Source: Batillaria attramentaria
Lineage: Eukaryota; Mollusca; Gastropoda; Batillariidae
NCBI GenBank assembly: GCA_018292915.2
Contig: JACVVK020000368.1
Location: 194,501 to 258,500, forward strand
Length of the DNA: 64,000 nucleotides
Direction of reading: 5' to 3'
In this document: positions 12,740-22,206 of the stretch, one piece after another
Layout: each line of letters starts with the position of its first letter
Numbering within the stretch: the first letter of the stretch is position 1
Made by a program: the position numbers and the translations under genes
The notes under the pieces: generated by a model
What the model was told of the DNA's origin: nothing
Database searches by the model: none
Seen by the model: only the letters and a program-made list of their open reading frames with translations

Positions 12740-15700
12740 CTTACTTACTTACTTAGGCCCTTGGCTCCACGTGGAGCATAGGCCATCGACAACCCTTCGC
12801 CATCGCACTCTGTTCTGGGCTAGTCTTGCCACTCCAGTCCAGTTGGTCCCCTGCTTACATAGCTCTGCCTCAGTGTCCCGCCTCCAGCTGTTGCGAGGCC
12901 GGCCTCTCTTCCTTTTCCCCTGCGGGTTCCATGTCAGGGCTTGGCGTGTGGTGCTGGATGCTGGCTTCCTGAGGGTGTGTCCAATCCAGCCCCACTTCCT
13001 CCGCAGGATCTGCTTGGCCACTGGTTCCTGCCCCGCTCGCTCCCACAGCTCTTCATTCCGGATCTTTTCTGGCCATCGGATGTTAAAGATGCGCCTCAGA
13101 CAGGTGTTGAGAAATGTCTGGATCTTCTGCTGCATCGTCTTCGTTGTCCTCCATGTTTCGCATCCGTAGAGCAGTACTGACTTCACGTTGGAGTTGAAGA
13201 TGCGAAGTTTGGTTCTTATGCTGACAACTTTGGATGCCCAGACGTTCTTCAGCATGACCATTGCTGCCCTTGCCTTGCCGATTCTGGCTGTGACGTCTCG
13301 GTCTGTGCCTCCCTGTCCATCAACCACACTCCCCAGGTAGACAAAAGACTCCACCTCCCTGATGGGCTCTCCACCGACTGTGACTGGTGTGTTGGCAGTG
13401 GTGTTGATCTTCATCAGCTCGGTTTTCTTCCTGTTGATCTTGAGCCCTGTTCCGGCTGATGTGGCTTCCAGGCACGTAGTCTTGTCCTGCATCTGGCTGT
13501 GGCTGTGAGACAGGAGCGCCAGGTCGTCCGCGAAGTCGAGGTCATCCAGCTGCGTCCAGAGTGTCCACTGTATCCCGTTTTTCCTGCCTGCTGTAGTGGT
13601 CTTCATGATCCAGTCGATGACCAGGAGGAAGAGAAACGGGGACAACAGGCATCCCTGGCGGACTCCGGTCTTCACCTCGAAGCTTTCTGACAACTGGCCG
13701 GCATGGGCAATCCTGCAGCTCATGTCTTGGTAGGTGCACTGGATCAGGGAGATGATCTTCCCGGGGACTCCATAGTGCCTTAGCAGCTTCCACAGCGCCT
13801 CTCTGTCTACACTGTCGAAGGCCTTCTCATAGTCTATGAAGTTGATGTAGAGGGGGGAGTTCCACTCCAGTGACTGCTCCACAATGATGCGTAGGCTGGC
13901 GATCTGGTCAGCGCAGGACCTGTTCCTGCGAAAGCCTGCCTGCTGGTCTCGGAGCATGGGGTCGACTGCCTCTCTCATCCTCTCCAGTAGAATTCTGTTG
14001 AGAACCTTGCCTGGCACTGACAGGAGCATGATCCCTCGGTAGTTGCTGCAGTCCCTGAGGTCCCCTTTCTTTGGCAGCTTGATGACGATCCCTTCTTTCC
14101 ACTGGGCTGGCACCTCTTCCTTCTCCCAGATCTTGCTGAACAGGCTGTGCAGCATGTTGACGGCTGTATCTGTGTCTGCTTTAATGGCTTCTGCTGGTAT
14201 CTCGTCCGGCCCTGCAGCTTTCCCATTTCTCAGTGTCATGATGGCTTTCCTGATCTCCGCCTTAGAGGGCTTGTCGCAGTTGATGGGTAGTTCTGTCTCA
14301 GCTGGTGGGATGTCTGGTGGTGTTTCAGGGATGGGGCGATTTAACAGCTCCCTGAAGTGTTCTGCCCATCGCTTCAGCTGTTCCTCAGTTGTTGTCAGTG
14401 GGTGCCCGTTCTTGTCCTTCACTGGTTTGTCTGTCTGCTGAAATTTGCCCGCGAGCTTCTTGGTCACCTGGTACAGGTCTTTTAGATTCCCTTGTCGGGC
14501 TGCTTCCTCTGCTTGACTGGCCAGGTTGTCGATGTAGTCCCTCTTGTCCTTCCTGGTGCTCCTCTTCACTTCTCTGTCAGCTGCTGTGTATTCCTCTTGT
14601 GCCTTTGCCTTAGCTCTTCTTGTTCGGCTCGTGTTCAGTGCAGTTTTCTTCTCTTTCCTAACTTCCAGCTTCTGGATGGTATCAGCAGAGATCCATTCCT
14701 TATGTTGGGTCTTTCTCTTGCCAAGGACCTCTTCGCATGTGTCGTGCCAGAGTTTCTTGCTGTGTTCCCACTGTGTCTCGATGTCCATTTCACTGTCTTC
14801 TATCAGGTCTTGCAGTGGCTGGAACCTGTTGGAAAGGCTGATCCGGAATGCTGCTTGTGTGTCTGTGTTCCTGAGAAGTCCAACGTTGTACCTGGTCCGT
14901 GTGCTGTTGGCGTTGGTGTGCCTCTTAAGCCGAAGTCTCAATGTTGTTGCAAGAAGGTGGTGGTCTGATGATACATCGGCACCCCTCATCACGCGCACAT
15001 CCCGCCACGATCTCCTGAACTTCCGGCTGATGCAGATGTGATCAATCTGGTTCTCCGTGACATGGTCCGGCGATCTCCATGTGGCCTTGTGGATGCGCTT
15101 GTGTGGGAAGATGCTGCCTCCTATCACTAGCTGGTTCAGGGCACAAAAGTCTGCAAAGCGCTCGCCATTTTCGTTCATCTGTCCCAGTCCGTGTGTTCCC
15201 ATGGTGTCCTCATAGCCTGTGTTGTCTGATCCAATCTTGGCGTTGAAGTCTCCCATCAGTATGGTCATGTCCTTGGCTCCTCCTCTATCTATCACTGTCT
15301 GCAGTTGTTGGTAGAAGTCATCTTTTTTCTCCTCTTCCGCATCATTGGTGGGAGCGTAGCACTGGATGATGTTCAGCTTGATGTCTTTTTTCTTGGTGAT
15401 GAATTTGGCTGTGATGATGCGGGAGTTGACAGGTTCCCAGCCGATGAGTGCCCGCTGTGCCTCTGGTGCCAGCATCAGGGCCACGCCCTCAGTGTGGGGG
15501 GCTCCATCCTCTGTGTGTCCAGAGTACAGCAATTGCTCTCCCGATGAAAATCTCAGCTGTCCTGTCTGTAGCCACCTTGTCTCACTCAGTCCCAGTACTC
15601 CTATCTTGTAGTTCTTCATCTCTCTTGCTACTTGTATGGTCCTTCCTACTTCATACATTGTCCTGATGTTCCATGTGGCTACTCTCGTTGTTGTCCTGGG

Positions 15701-16036
15701 TGTTAGAAGGGGGGGTCGGCCTTGCAGCTTCCTTTCGGCTTTCACTGCAATGCGTCATAAGTCTCCGGGATGGAGACCCTTCCTCGCCCAGGTGAATGTC
15801 TCGGTTTGTTGCTGTCGATGCTTCAGTAACTTAGTGTTTTTTACAGGTAGGGCTGTTAACCCTACGCAAACCCGTTTAGCCTCTTGGAGAGGTGGTCCAC
15901 ATTCGTCTGACCTCTACCCTTCGACCTGTCCAGCTTGGGTGACCCTGCCAGGAGCATGTGCTCCTGCTGGCATAGTTCTCTGGGTCATTGAGGTACACAA
16001 GCCACTACCCCACGACAAGGGTTGGACCATGTAGGG
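12740..16036 (-). mobile_element. Near-complete non-LTR retrotransposon (LINE), 3.3 kb
   Basis: The element runs on the - strand from about 16036 (5') to 12740 (3'). It carries one long ORF, a ~290-base 5' leader, and ends in a (TAAG)n-type tail adjacent to 12740-12754. An 11-bp direct repeat ACCCAACGTTA at 12729-12739 and 16037-16047 is the target-site duplication, so the ends are well defined and the insertion is probably not very old. It lies between the two host genes and shows no sign of affecting them. Confidence 0.93.
12749..15745 (-). CDS. LINE polyprotein: AP endonuclease plus reverse transcriptase
   Basis: Retrotransposition enzyme that nicks DNA and reverse-transcribes its own RNA at the nick. 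About 998 codons are open without a stop. The apurinic endonuclease-like domain (residues ~22-270) shows WNIRT (25), SETRW (54), CYAPTND (129), GDFNAKIG (165) and SDHHLL (260). The reverse transcriptase (~500-810) shows NYRGIMLL (568), FIDYEKAFD (636) and FADD (738), with catalytic Asp at 638, 740 and 741. The C-terminal tail has KRKRGRPRNSWRR; there is no RNase H. Clade is uncertain (RTE-like or related). Oddity: the frame opens at GTG 15745, with an in-frame TGA just upstream and no in-frame ATG before the endonuclease motifs, so the start is unusual or damaged. Confidence 0.9.
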   Translation of the reverse strand: MKAERKLQGRPPLLTPRTTTRVATWNIRTMYEVGRTIQVAREMKNYKIGVLGLSETRWLQTGQLRFSSGEQLLYSGHTEDGAPHTEGVALMLAPEAQRALIGWEPVNSRIITAKFITKKKDIKLNIIQCYAPTNDAEEEKKDDFYQQLQTVIDRGGAKDMTILMGDFNAKIGSDNTGYEDTMGTHGLGQMNENGERFADFCALNQLVIGGSIFPHKRIHKATWRSPDHVTENQIDHICISRKFRRSWRDVRVMRGADVSSDHHLLATTLRLRLKRHTNANSTRTRYNVGLLRNTDTQAAFRISLSNRFQPLQDLIEDSEMDIETQWEHSKKLWHDTCEEVLGKRKTQHKEWISADTIQKLEVRKEKKTALNTSRTRRAKAKAQEEYTAADREVKRSTRKDKRDYIDNLASQAEEAARQGNLKDLYQVTKKLAGKFQQTDKPVKDKNGHPLTTTEEQLKRWAEHFRELLNRPIPETPPDIPPAETELPINCDKPSKAEIRKAIMTLRNGKAAGPDEIPAEAIKADTDTAVNMLHSLFSKIWEKEEVPAQWKEGIVIKLPKKGDLRDCSNYRGIMLLSVPGKVLNRILLERMREAVDPMLRDQQAGFRRNRSCADQIASLRIIVEQSLEWNSPLYINFIDYEKAFDSVDREALWKLLRHYGVPGKIISLIQCTYQDMSCRIAHAGQLSESFEVKTGVRQGCLLSPFLFLLVIDWIMKTTTAGRKNGIQWTLWTQLDDLDFADDLALLSHSHSQMQDKTTCLEATSAGTGLKINRKKTELMKINTTANTPVTVGGEPIREVESFVYLGSVVDGQGGTDRDVTARIGKARAAMVMLKNVWASKVVSIRTKLRIFNSNVKSVLLYGCETWRTTKTMQQKIQTFLNTCLRRIFNIRWPEKIRNEELWERAGQEPVAKQILRRKWGWIGHTLRKPASSTTRQALTWNPQGKRKRGRPRNSWRRDTEAELCKQGTNWTGVARLAQNRVRWRRVVDGLCSTWSQGPK

Positions 16037-16093
16037 ACCCAACGTTATGCGGTTGATTATTGTGTGGTTTCTGTAGCTGCGCATCGTGACACA

Positions 16094-16164
16094 TTAACCC
16101 TCTTAGCCGCAAAGCAGTCGACCACGCTATAGTGTGGCTGGCACTGTACGGCTGAGAGGGTTAA
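16094..16164. mobile_element. 71-bp TTAA-bounded hairpin, MITE-like
   Basis: Begins TTAACCCTCTTAGCCG and ends CGGCTGAGAGGGTTAA, an imperfect palindrome. TTAA at both ends plus a CCCT start recalls piggyBac-type termini. A similar 70-bp structure lies at 38238-38307. Confidence 0.6.
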
Positions 16165-16203
16165 CGATTTAGTCAAGTAGCAGAAAGCACACATTCTCGT
16201 TCT

Positions 16204-16219
16204 GTGGCTCTCTCTCTCA

Positions 16220-16250
<31 letters not shown>

Positions 16251-16346
16251 CAGAGCCTGGGCCGCCGTGGCTATCATGGCATGGTACAGAGAGAGAGAGA
16301 GCAATACTGAGAGAGAGAGTCGGAGAGAGAGAGCAATACTGAGAGA
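16204..16346. repeat. (CA)n and (GA)n microsatellites
   Basis: (CA)n at 16215-16252, then interrupted (GA)n at 16288-16346 with the word GAGCAATACTGAGAGA repeated. The GA tract abuts the 3' end of the LINE fragment at 16347. Confidence 0.9.
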
Positions 16347-16860
16347 CAATGACAATGAAAATCGTTTATTTTACAAGGGTAGAAGATTTTGGCCAAAGGG
16401 CCAGATTACAACCTTGCCGTTGCTAGACTACAGTATAAGAGTAAAAGCTTAGGAGTATACACATTACAGACACTTAAAACTGAAATACAAGAAGGCAGAG
16501 AATAAGCATGATAGCTAAAATAGATGGCAAGGATAACCAAGAAAACAGAAATGATTAAAGTTATCAATGCAAACTAACATGATTCTGTAAATATGTACAT
16601 GTTGGGTGTTAATAAATGACTATGGTAATAATGATTAGTGAAGACTGGTTTCTGAGTGTGTGTGGACTAAATGGGCATAAACTGGCTTTCTAGCTCTACT
16701 GAACTGAACGAAGAAAGTTAAAAAGCCGTTTCTTAAAGGTATAAAGTGAAGGGGATGATCTCACATGGAGAGGCAGTGAATTCCAAAGATCGGGACCAGA
16801 AAAGGATAGACTGGATTTGTACTTGTCAATCCTGAGGCGAGGGATTTTAAACTGATTGTG
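16347..16860 (-). mobile_element. 5'-truncated CR1-like LINE 3' end, (TC)n-flanked, copy 1
   Basis: On the - strand, 16696-16860 encodes the end of a reverse transcriptase ORF (FSGPDLWNSLPLHVRSSPSL, then KKRLFNFLRS), typical of CR1/Jockey-like LINE C-termini. A ~340-base 3' UTR follows with AGTCTAGCAACGGCAAGG, TTTGGCCAAAATCTTCTACC, AAAATAAA and a TCATTGTCATTGTC end. Both flanks are GA repeats (16288-16346 and 16861-16872), each continuing into CAATA. The same 3' UTR recurs at 59271-59518. Confidence 0.9.
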
Positions 16861-17085
16861 GAGAGAGAGAGACAGCAATATTAAATAATGAATCAAGAGA
16901 TATATACTGACATAGCTGCATTATCTTTATTATTGCTTTGTCAGTAGTGAGGCTGTCAGTACATACCCATGAAAATAGTGAAAAAAACTGACCGAGTTCA
17001 CCTCTACTCCCAGCCGTACAACAAAAACTGAATAGACTGACAGCCGGAAAAGTATCGTCAGTAGTAGAGGCAAGGTTTGTTCTTT

Positions 17086-17088
<3 letters not shown>

Positions 17089-17120
<32 letters not shown>
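17089..17120. repeat. (CA)n microsatellite
   Basis: Uninterrupted CA dinucleotides. The flanking sequence 16861-17330 shows no gene. Confidence 0.95.
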
Positions 17121-17122
<2 letters not shown>

Positions 17123-17348
17123 TCAATGATGAAGTACTGATTTATGGCATTTGCATCGTACAAACTGAAATCGATGACATCCCTGCCCCTGTGATGCCAA
17201 AGTATCCTTGTTACGTTACCCCTGAACAGTTGTAGTATTAAATTCAAGACGCTGTAATGTGGCAGTGGTTGGGGCGCTCAGTGACACTCCAGTGACAGCA
17301 GCGAACTAAACCATGGATGTAGTTTTATATAAATTTCATCAGGGGCCA

Positions 17349-17850
17349 CCGGCCCCCATAGTGTAGTGGTTAGCACTTCGGACCATGGACCAGGAGACCC
17401 GGGTTCGAGTCCCAGCCGAGGCAAGCGGGATTTTTCCTACCTAGGTCGGCTCCTACACAGAGCGGGTGTGCTATGGGCCCAATGGGGAGGCTGTTGCCAC
17501 ACAGCCGAGTTTCACCCACTTCACGGGTGCGACTTTGGGGGTGCTTCCCTTGGTATGACACGTCTTCTGATGTGGATGATTACACGGCCGGCACCACAGG
17601 TGCCATAGTTCCCGGGCCTGGTTAATGCCGGGATATTTATGACAGGAAGCGTGGAATGCGGCCCAGTCCCGCAGTTCCAAACCACACGGACCTCCATAGC
17701 ATCATCTTACCATCATCCTCATCTCCATCATCATGCATTATAATAAAAATTGTCCCAGCTTTTGAGCCCTCCGTGGATTCTACCCATTACCTGGGAGGAA
17801 CACCACTGGAGCTGGCAAAGAGTTGGGGCAGCAAAAAAAAAAAAAAAAAA
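17349..17850 (+). mobile_element. Full-length tRNA-derived SINE, family B (~500 bp, poly(A))
   Basis: The tRNA-like head has A-box-like TAGTGTAGTGGTTAGC at 17359 and B-box-like CGGGTTCGAGTCCC at 17400. A long body contains CACCCACTTCACGGGTGCGA, GGTTAATGCCGGGATATTTA and CATCATCTTACCATCATCC. It ends in an A-tail at about 17833-17850. A 17-bp target duplication (AATTTCATC plus AGGGGCCA) stands at 17332-17348 and 17851-17867. A 5'-truncated copy is at 55320-55645. Confidence 0.93.
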
Positions 17851-17920
17851 AATTTCATCAGGGGCCAAACACGTTGGCCAGTCCGTCAGTTACTGACCGT
17901 ACGGATTCGATGCCGAACCG

Positions 17921-18780
17921 TTACTGGTGCTTGAACAGGATCATCTTGGACATTGTTTTTCGGATATATCGGCCAGTAATTTGAGTGTTGTATTGCTTCA
18001 CCAAATGATGCATACAAATTTTGCAGTAGGCGCGCGTGACTGCTTTAATGAGTTGAAAGACATGGTTGTTGTCTGGTTCTGTGTCAAACATGTAATCTGA
18101 AAGTGAAATGAAGGCTTTTGTTGCAGTTTGTTGAAGGACTGAGTGAGCAAAAATGTCTGCCAACCTGGGAGTTTGAGGCAATTTTTGTTTGGTCTGGAAA
18201 AGCAGTTTCTGAAACAGTTTTTCTGTTGCCAGACAAACCTCAACAACCCCCTCAGAAGGTTTCCTCAGTCCACCCCTATCTTTCTGCAAAATAAGTCCAT
18301 GGCTTGGCTGACTACCATCAACTGACTTCACTGACAGGGCTGCCTGGCAGTCTAAGCACCTGACCTTTTTCTCCACCATCTTGCATACAAATTCAGCGAT
18401 ATATAGCCTACTGTTAATTCTCTGAAGATAGAAAGCTCAGGCAGGTCAGGAATGGTACTGAGGTCGTCATCTTCTGATGTCACAGGCAGATCATAGCGCC
18501 GTGCCACCATGATGTCCTCAGTATCATCACTGACAGCTGTCCTCATAGCGGTGATGCATGAGGCCGACGACAGGACGGCGGTGTCATCTTGTGGCGTGGC
18601 GTTAACTGTGACAATCTCTATGTCTTGTCTCATCATCATCCGCTTGTAGGCGGCAACAAACTCTCTCACTGTGGGATTGTTATTCGATCCACCGTACGCT
18701 CTGATGGCACCAAAGAACAACTCCAAGTGGTCTTGTGACATCTTTGTGACGAACTCATTGTGACGTAAAGCATCAGACAA
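17921..18780 (-). pseudogene. P-element/THAP9-like transposase, C-terminal part
   Basis: Two overlapping frames on the - strand together match the C-terminal region of THAP9/P-element transposases. The first (18780 to ~18402) has MSQDHLELFFGAIRAYGGSN. The second (~18402 to 17921) has a Cys pair (CLDCQAAL), then KDRGGLRKPSEGVVEVC. They are joined by one frameshift in the TATATA stretch near 18402, so this part cannot be translated as one protein. It follows 19483-20190 across about 740 bases that are either an intron or an insertion. Confidence 0.85.
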
Positions 18781-19482
18781 TGCGTCATGTTAAAAAATTA
18801 CGTCACAAGAGTTCGTCACTATTTTGAGAGCGTTAGAAAAACGTCGTTCTTTTTGGGTCTGAAACTTCGCCATCTTATCGGACCACCGCCCAGAGGACCT
18901 ATGCCAGGAATGATGAGGGGGATGCCACCAGGAATGCGTGGTCCACCTCCGATGTAGACGACTCATTCCATTTCCTCATGGAGAGGAGATTTTCAAACTC
19001 AAAACATTTGAGTGAAGACTTTCTCATGGGACATTGGCATCAAGCTGGACGCGGTAGTCTGTCCGGTTTGGAGGTTCAGTTTATCCAGCGTTGCTGTTTA
19101 CACTGTCTGCCATTGGTGTGGATTTAGCTTTGAGAACTGTAACCCTGGCTTACTGGTGGAATGGGAATGGCAAGTGATGTCTGAAGTTGAAAGGAGAATG
19201 TGGCTACATGGCAGTTCATCTTTTCTTCGGGAGATGTGGTGCTTTAGAACCCATCACTACACTAATCTGACTTTCTGATCCGACTACTTGGAGAGATAAG
19301 TGGTGGTGTGATGTGAGACATCTTCATTGACATTCTATTCATCATATTCGTCATCGGTTATTTTATCACGTTTCATGTTGTCTGTCAATTGTGTTTTGAG
19401 TTTAAGAATCATATTTCAAGTCATCTATCCATTGTGTTTTTGAGTTTGTAGTGTGCAAGCGACGCATACATCCATTACATCC
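18781..19482. other. Intron or insertion inside the transposase remnant, with an orphan coding-like tail
   Basis: On the + strand 18879-18956 reads as a Pro/Met/Gly-rich tail (LIGPPPRGPMPGMMRGMPPG, ending GPPPM and a stop TAG). It resembles the C-termini of snRNP proteins such as Sm B/B' or U1-C. No clear splice sites or rest of the gene are seen. It may be a retrocopied 3' fragment. The remaining ~500 bases show nothing recognisable. Confidence 0.35.
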
Positions 19483-20190
19483 ATTACAATCTTGTAGGTT
19501 AGAAGGTAGTCAAGCCTGTCACCAACATACTGCTTAATATATCCCCTGAACTGCTCTGATTGTGGCCAGAAACCCAACAGTGGCTGTCTTTTTCTGTGTC
19601 TTGTACAGAAGTTTTCCAGCCACGTCAGTAAGAGCCTTCAGGTAGGAAAAAGCACTTTCTAGCACCGGCAGTGCAGAACAGTCCCCGTCTGACTGGTCAG
19701 GCTTCATGGCTCCCTTCAAACCTCTGGCAAACTTGTTCCTCGAGTTTAGAATGTCAAATACCTGGTCAACAGTTTGGAGGAACTGGACAGTACTGTGACA
19801 GTTCTGAAACGCTGCAAGTTGCAGGCCATCACGGCAGAACTCAAGAGAATCTGCCACACTACTACTTTGCGTCTGTGCAGCCAGTTTCACCTTCATTTCC
19901 TGGGCTTGCCAGTTCACGTGAGCTCCACTCAGCTTGTTGGCCAGACGAAGACCCTCACGGTCTTGATTTTGATGGAGATCTTCGAGGTACTGCCATCGAA
20001 TTATATTCCCCTGGTGATCTTTCGTTGCGAAGGTATTTCTGAGGAGCTTGAGCATGTGGCAGACGTCAAGCAGCAAAAGACGGTTTCCCCATTTGATGGT
20101 TTTTGGAAACTGGGCCTGAGGTTTTCAGGATCCATGGAAGCCCCCAGTTCCTTCAGCATGGACATGTGACATGATGGGCCATCACATGTC
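19483..20190 (-). pseudogene. P-element/THAP9-like transposase, second half of catalytic region
   Basis: Reads on the - strand from LTCDGPSCHMSMLKELGAS (20190) through LLLDVCHMLKLLRN, KLSGAHVNWQAQEMKVKLAA, SVADSLEFCRDGLQL and FDILNSRNKFA to QYVGDRLDYLLTYK (about 19483). These are conserved blocks of P-superfamily transposases (GTP-binding and late catalytic region). Frameshifts occur near 20085 and near 19560, so it is not functional as it stands. Confidence 0.88.
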
Positions 20191-20197
20191 AGAGAAA

Positions 20198-20746
20198 CAG
20201 CTGATGAAATCTAAAGCTGGGGGGACTTACCATCCCGCACTGAAAGCCTTTGCCCTGACCCTACAGTTTTACTCAACAAAAGCATACGAATATGTGAGGA
20301 GAACCTTTGGGTTAGGCCTGCCCCACTTGAACACCATAAGAAGATGGTTTCGATCAGTAGACGGCAAAGCAGGTTTCAGCAAGGAGGTGCTCCTTTCTCT
20401 TGAAAGAAAGGTGGAAGAAGCGAGGTCATACGGGAAAGAGGTATTGTGTTCATTGATGTTAGATTAGATCTCCCATGTCCAGATGAGATGTCCATCAAGA
20501 AGCACATAGAGTGGGATGGGAAGAAAATGGTGGGTTTTGTAGACATTGGGACTGGGTTAGTGGATGACAGCGTTCCCCCTGCCACCGATGCCCTTGTGTT
20601 CAGGGTGGTTGCCATGAATGCGTCGTGGAAAGTGCATGTCGGCTACTTCCTGATGAATGGATTGTCTGGTACTGAACGGGCAAACCTTGTTCGACAGTGC
20701 TTCCACCATCTTTCAGATGTAGGGGTGAAGACAGTTTCATCAGCTG
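20198..20746 (+). pseudogene. P-element/THAP9-like transposase core, inverted relative to the rest
   Basis: The central transposase block lies on the + strand while everything before and after it is on the - strand. It reads QLMKSKAGGTYHPALKAFAL, YSTKAYEYVRRTFGLGLPH, then DEMSIKKHIEWDGKK, FVDIGTG, YFLMNGLSGTERANLV and VGVKTVSS. The block is bounded by a 12-bp inverted repeat (CAGCTGATGAAA at 20198-20209; its complement at 20735-20746). Turning the block back joins both edges in frame with the flanking - strand pieces. About 20 extra bases after LMLD (near 20466) break the frame. Confidence 0.88.
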
Positions 20747-20787
20747 AAGAGGTACATGAAAAAGTTCTCCAGTACCTCGGCACACGA

Positions 20788-21102
20788 CTAAGAATTCAGT
20801 GCTTGCTTTTTCAGAGAATTCACCACTTCTGTTAAAGACCTGACTCTCCTCTTAAGTCTCTGATTTGTTGTCTGCTGGCGCTTAATCGTTTTCTGATATT
20901 GTTCCAGCACACTCTCTGTCTCGTCAAGTTTTCTCTTCATCTTGTTGGGACTGGTGACATGGTATGAATGTTCAGTGTGCATGCCAGGTACCTGGCTCGA
21001 ACTTGAATGTGCAGGGGCTGGTGCATCCTGCTGAAAAGCTGGCCTCTCCTGAGTAAAGTCCTCACTCAGTCTTTTTGCAGGAGCTTTTTGACTCCTCCGT
21101 TC
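20788..21102 (-). pseudogene. P-element/THAP9-like transposase, coiled-coil exon
   Basis: The exon begins after a CTGTAG acceptor at 21103-21104. It continues in phase from the THAP exons, with a Ser/Pro-rich linker and then a basic coiled coil (KMKRKLDETESVLEQYQKTI, then RRVRSLTEVVNSLKKQ). That order, THAP then coiled coil, is normal for THAP9-like proteins. The frame stops at 20788-20790, about 40 bases before the inversion edge; a frameshift there probably separates it from the core. Confidence 0.85.
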
Positions 21103-21138
21103 CTACAGAGTAAAAAAAAGAAAAGAAACAAAGGCATA

Positions 21139-22115
21139 TAAAGCCCCGGTTACACCGGAACCGAATACTCCCGAATAAATTTGGGCCGATTCTGTCCGAA
21201 TATGGGTTGAATCGGATGGATTCGGTGGATTCGGGATCTATTCATCTCTGATTCGTGGAGCTCCCCGAATCGAGCCAAATAGGTCCCGAATCAGAGCAGA
21301 ATCGCCAAGAATCGACGCGAATTAATTTTTGGAATTCCGAATACAGCCGAATGCCAACCCAAATAGTGACCAGAATCGAGCCACATTCGACCAGAACAGC
21401 GCCGAATGTGGCCTGAATGCCCCGATTACGGCCGAATAGAGCCAAATGGCGACCCGAATCGGGACGAATATGGTCGAATGCGCCGAATATGACACCGAAT
21501 CACCCGAATATGCCCCAGAATCGTCCAAATCGGGCCCAAGAATCGTCCGAATGGGGCCCGAATCGGATCCGAATATGCTCGAATCCTTTCTTTTTTGGGA
21601 GGGGTATGTGCAACTCCATGCACCTCACTCACTTCCACCTTGGCTGCAACAGACGAAATGAGACAAATGCATCCCTGCATGCGTATTTATAGCCGATTCG
21701 GCTATATTCGCGAGCTGTATTCGGGTGACGATTCGGATGGATTCGGGGAGGCATTCGGGGCATTCTGGGCAGATTCGGCTCTATTCGTGCTATTCGGGTC
21801 TGATGATTTGGACCGTACTCTCCGAATGATACGAATACGCCCGAATTTGCCAAGAATGTCCCGAATGCATCCGATTTCCAGCCGATTACCTCCCGAATGT
21901 GACCCGAATGAAATTTGGGAGTATTCAGGAGGGTATTCGGCTGGTTTTGAACATTTCAAAACGAGCCGAATCCCTGCACGAATGTTCCACTTCCAGAATC
22001 CCTCGCGAATTTTTGCTCATTCGGGGAGGGAGAACAGAATACTCCAGAATGCACCCGAATAGGTGCATTCGGGTGGATTCGCAGCTGATTCGGGTCCGGT
22101 GTAACCGGGGCTTTA
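21139..22115. mobile_element. 977-bp TIR element packed with CGAAT/ATTCG pentamers
   Basis: Perfect 21-bp terminal inverted repeats at 21139-21159 and 22095-22115 begin TAAAGCCCCGG and continue TTACACCGGA. The interior is a degenerate array of CGAAT (mostly in the first half) and ATTCG, spaced about 9-13 bases apart, around a non-repetitive centre near 21590-21680. No ORF resembles a transposase, so it is non-autonomous. It sits inside the intron between the THAP and coiled-coil exons of the P-like transposon, so it is younger than that element. Confidence 0.88.
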
Positions 22116-22206
22116 AACAGAACTCTAAGAATTGTTTTATAAACTTCTGAACATTTTTTTGCCAGTTTAAGTTTGGACATTGCTAACTACAATGGTCTGT
22201 GCTTAC

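Noticed and set aside
12687..15666. Many + strand frames antisense to the LINE polyprotein
   Set aside because: Shadows of the - strand ORF with no family resemblance.
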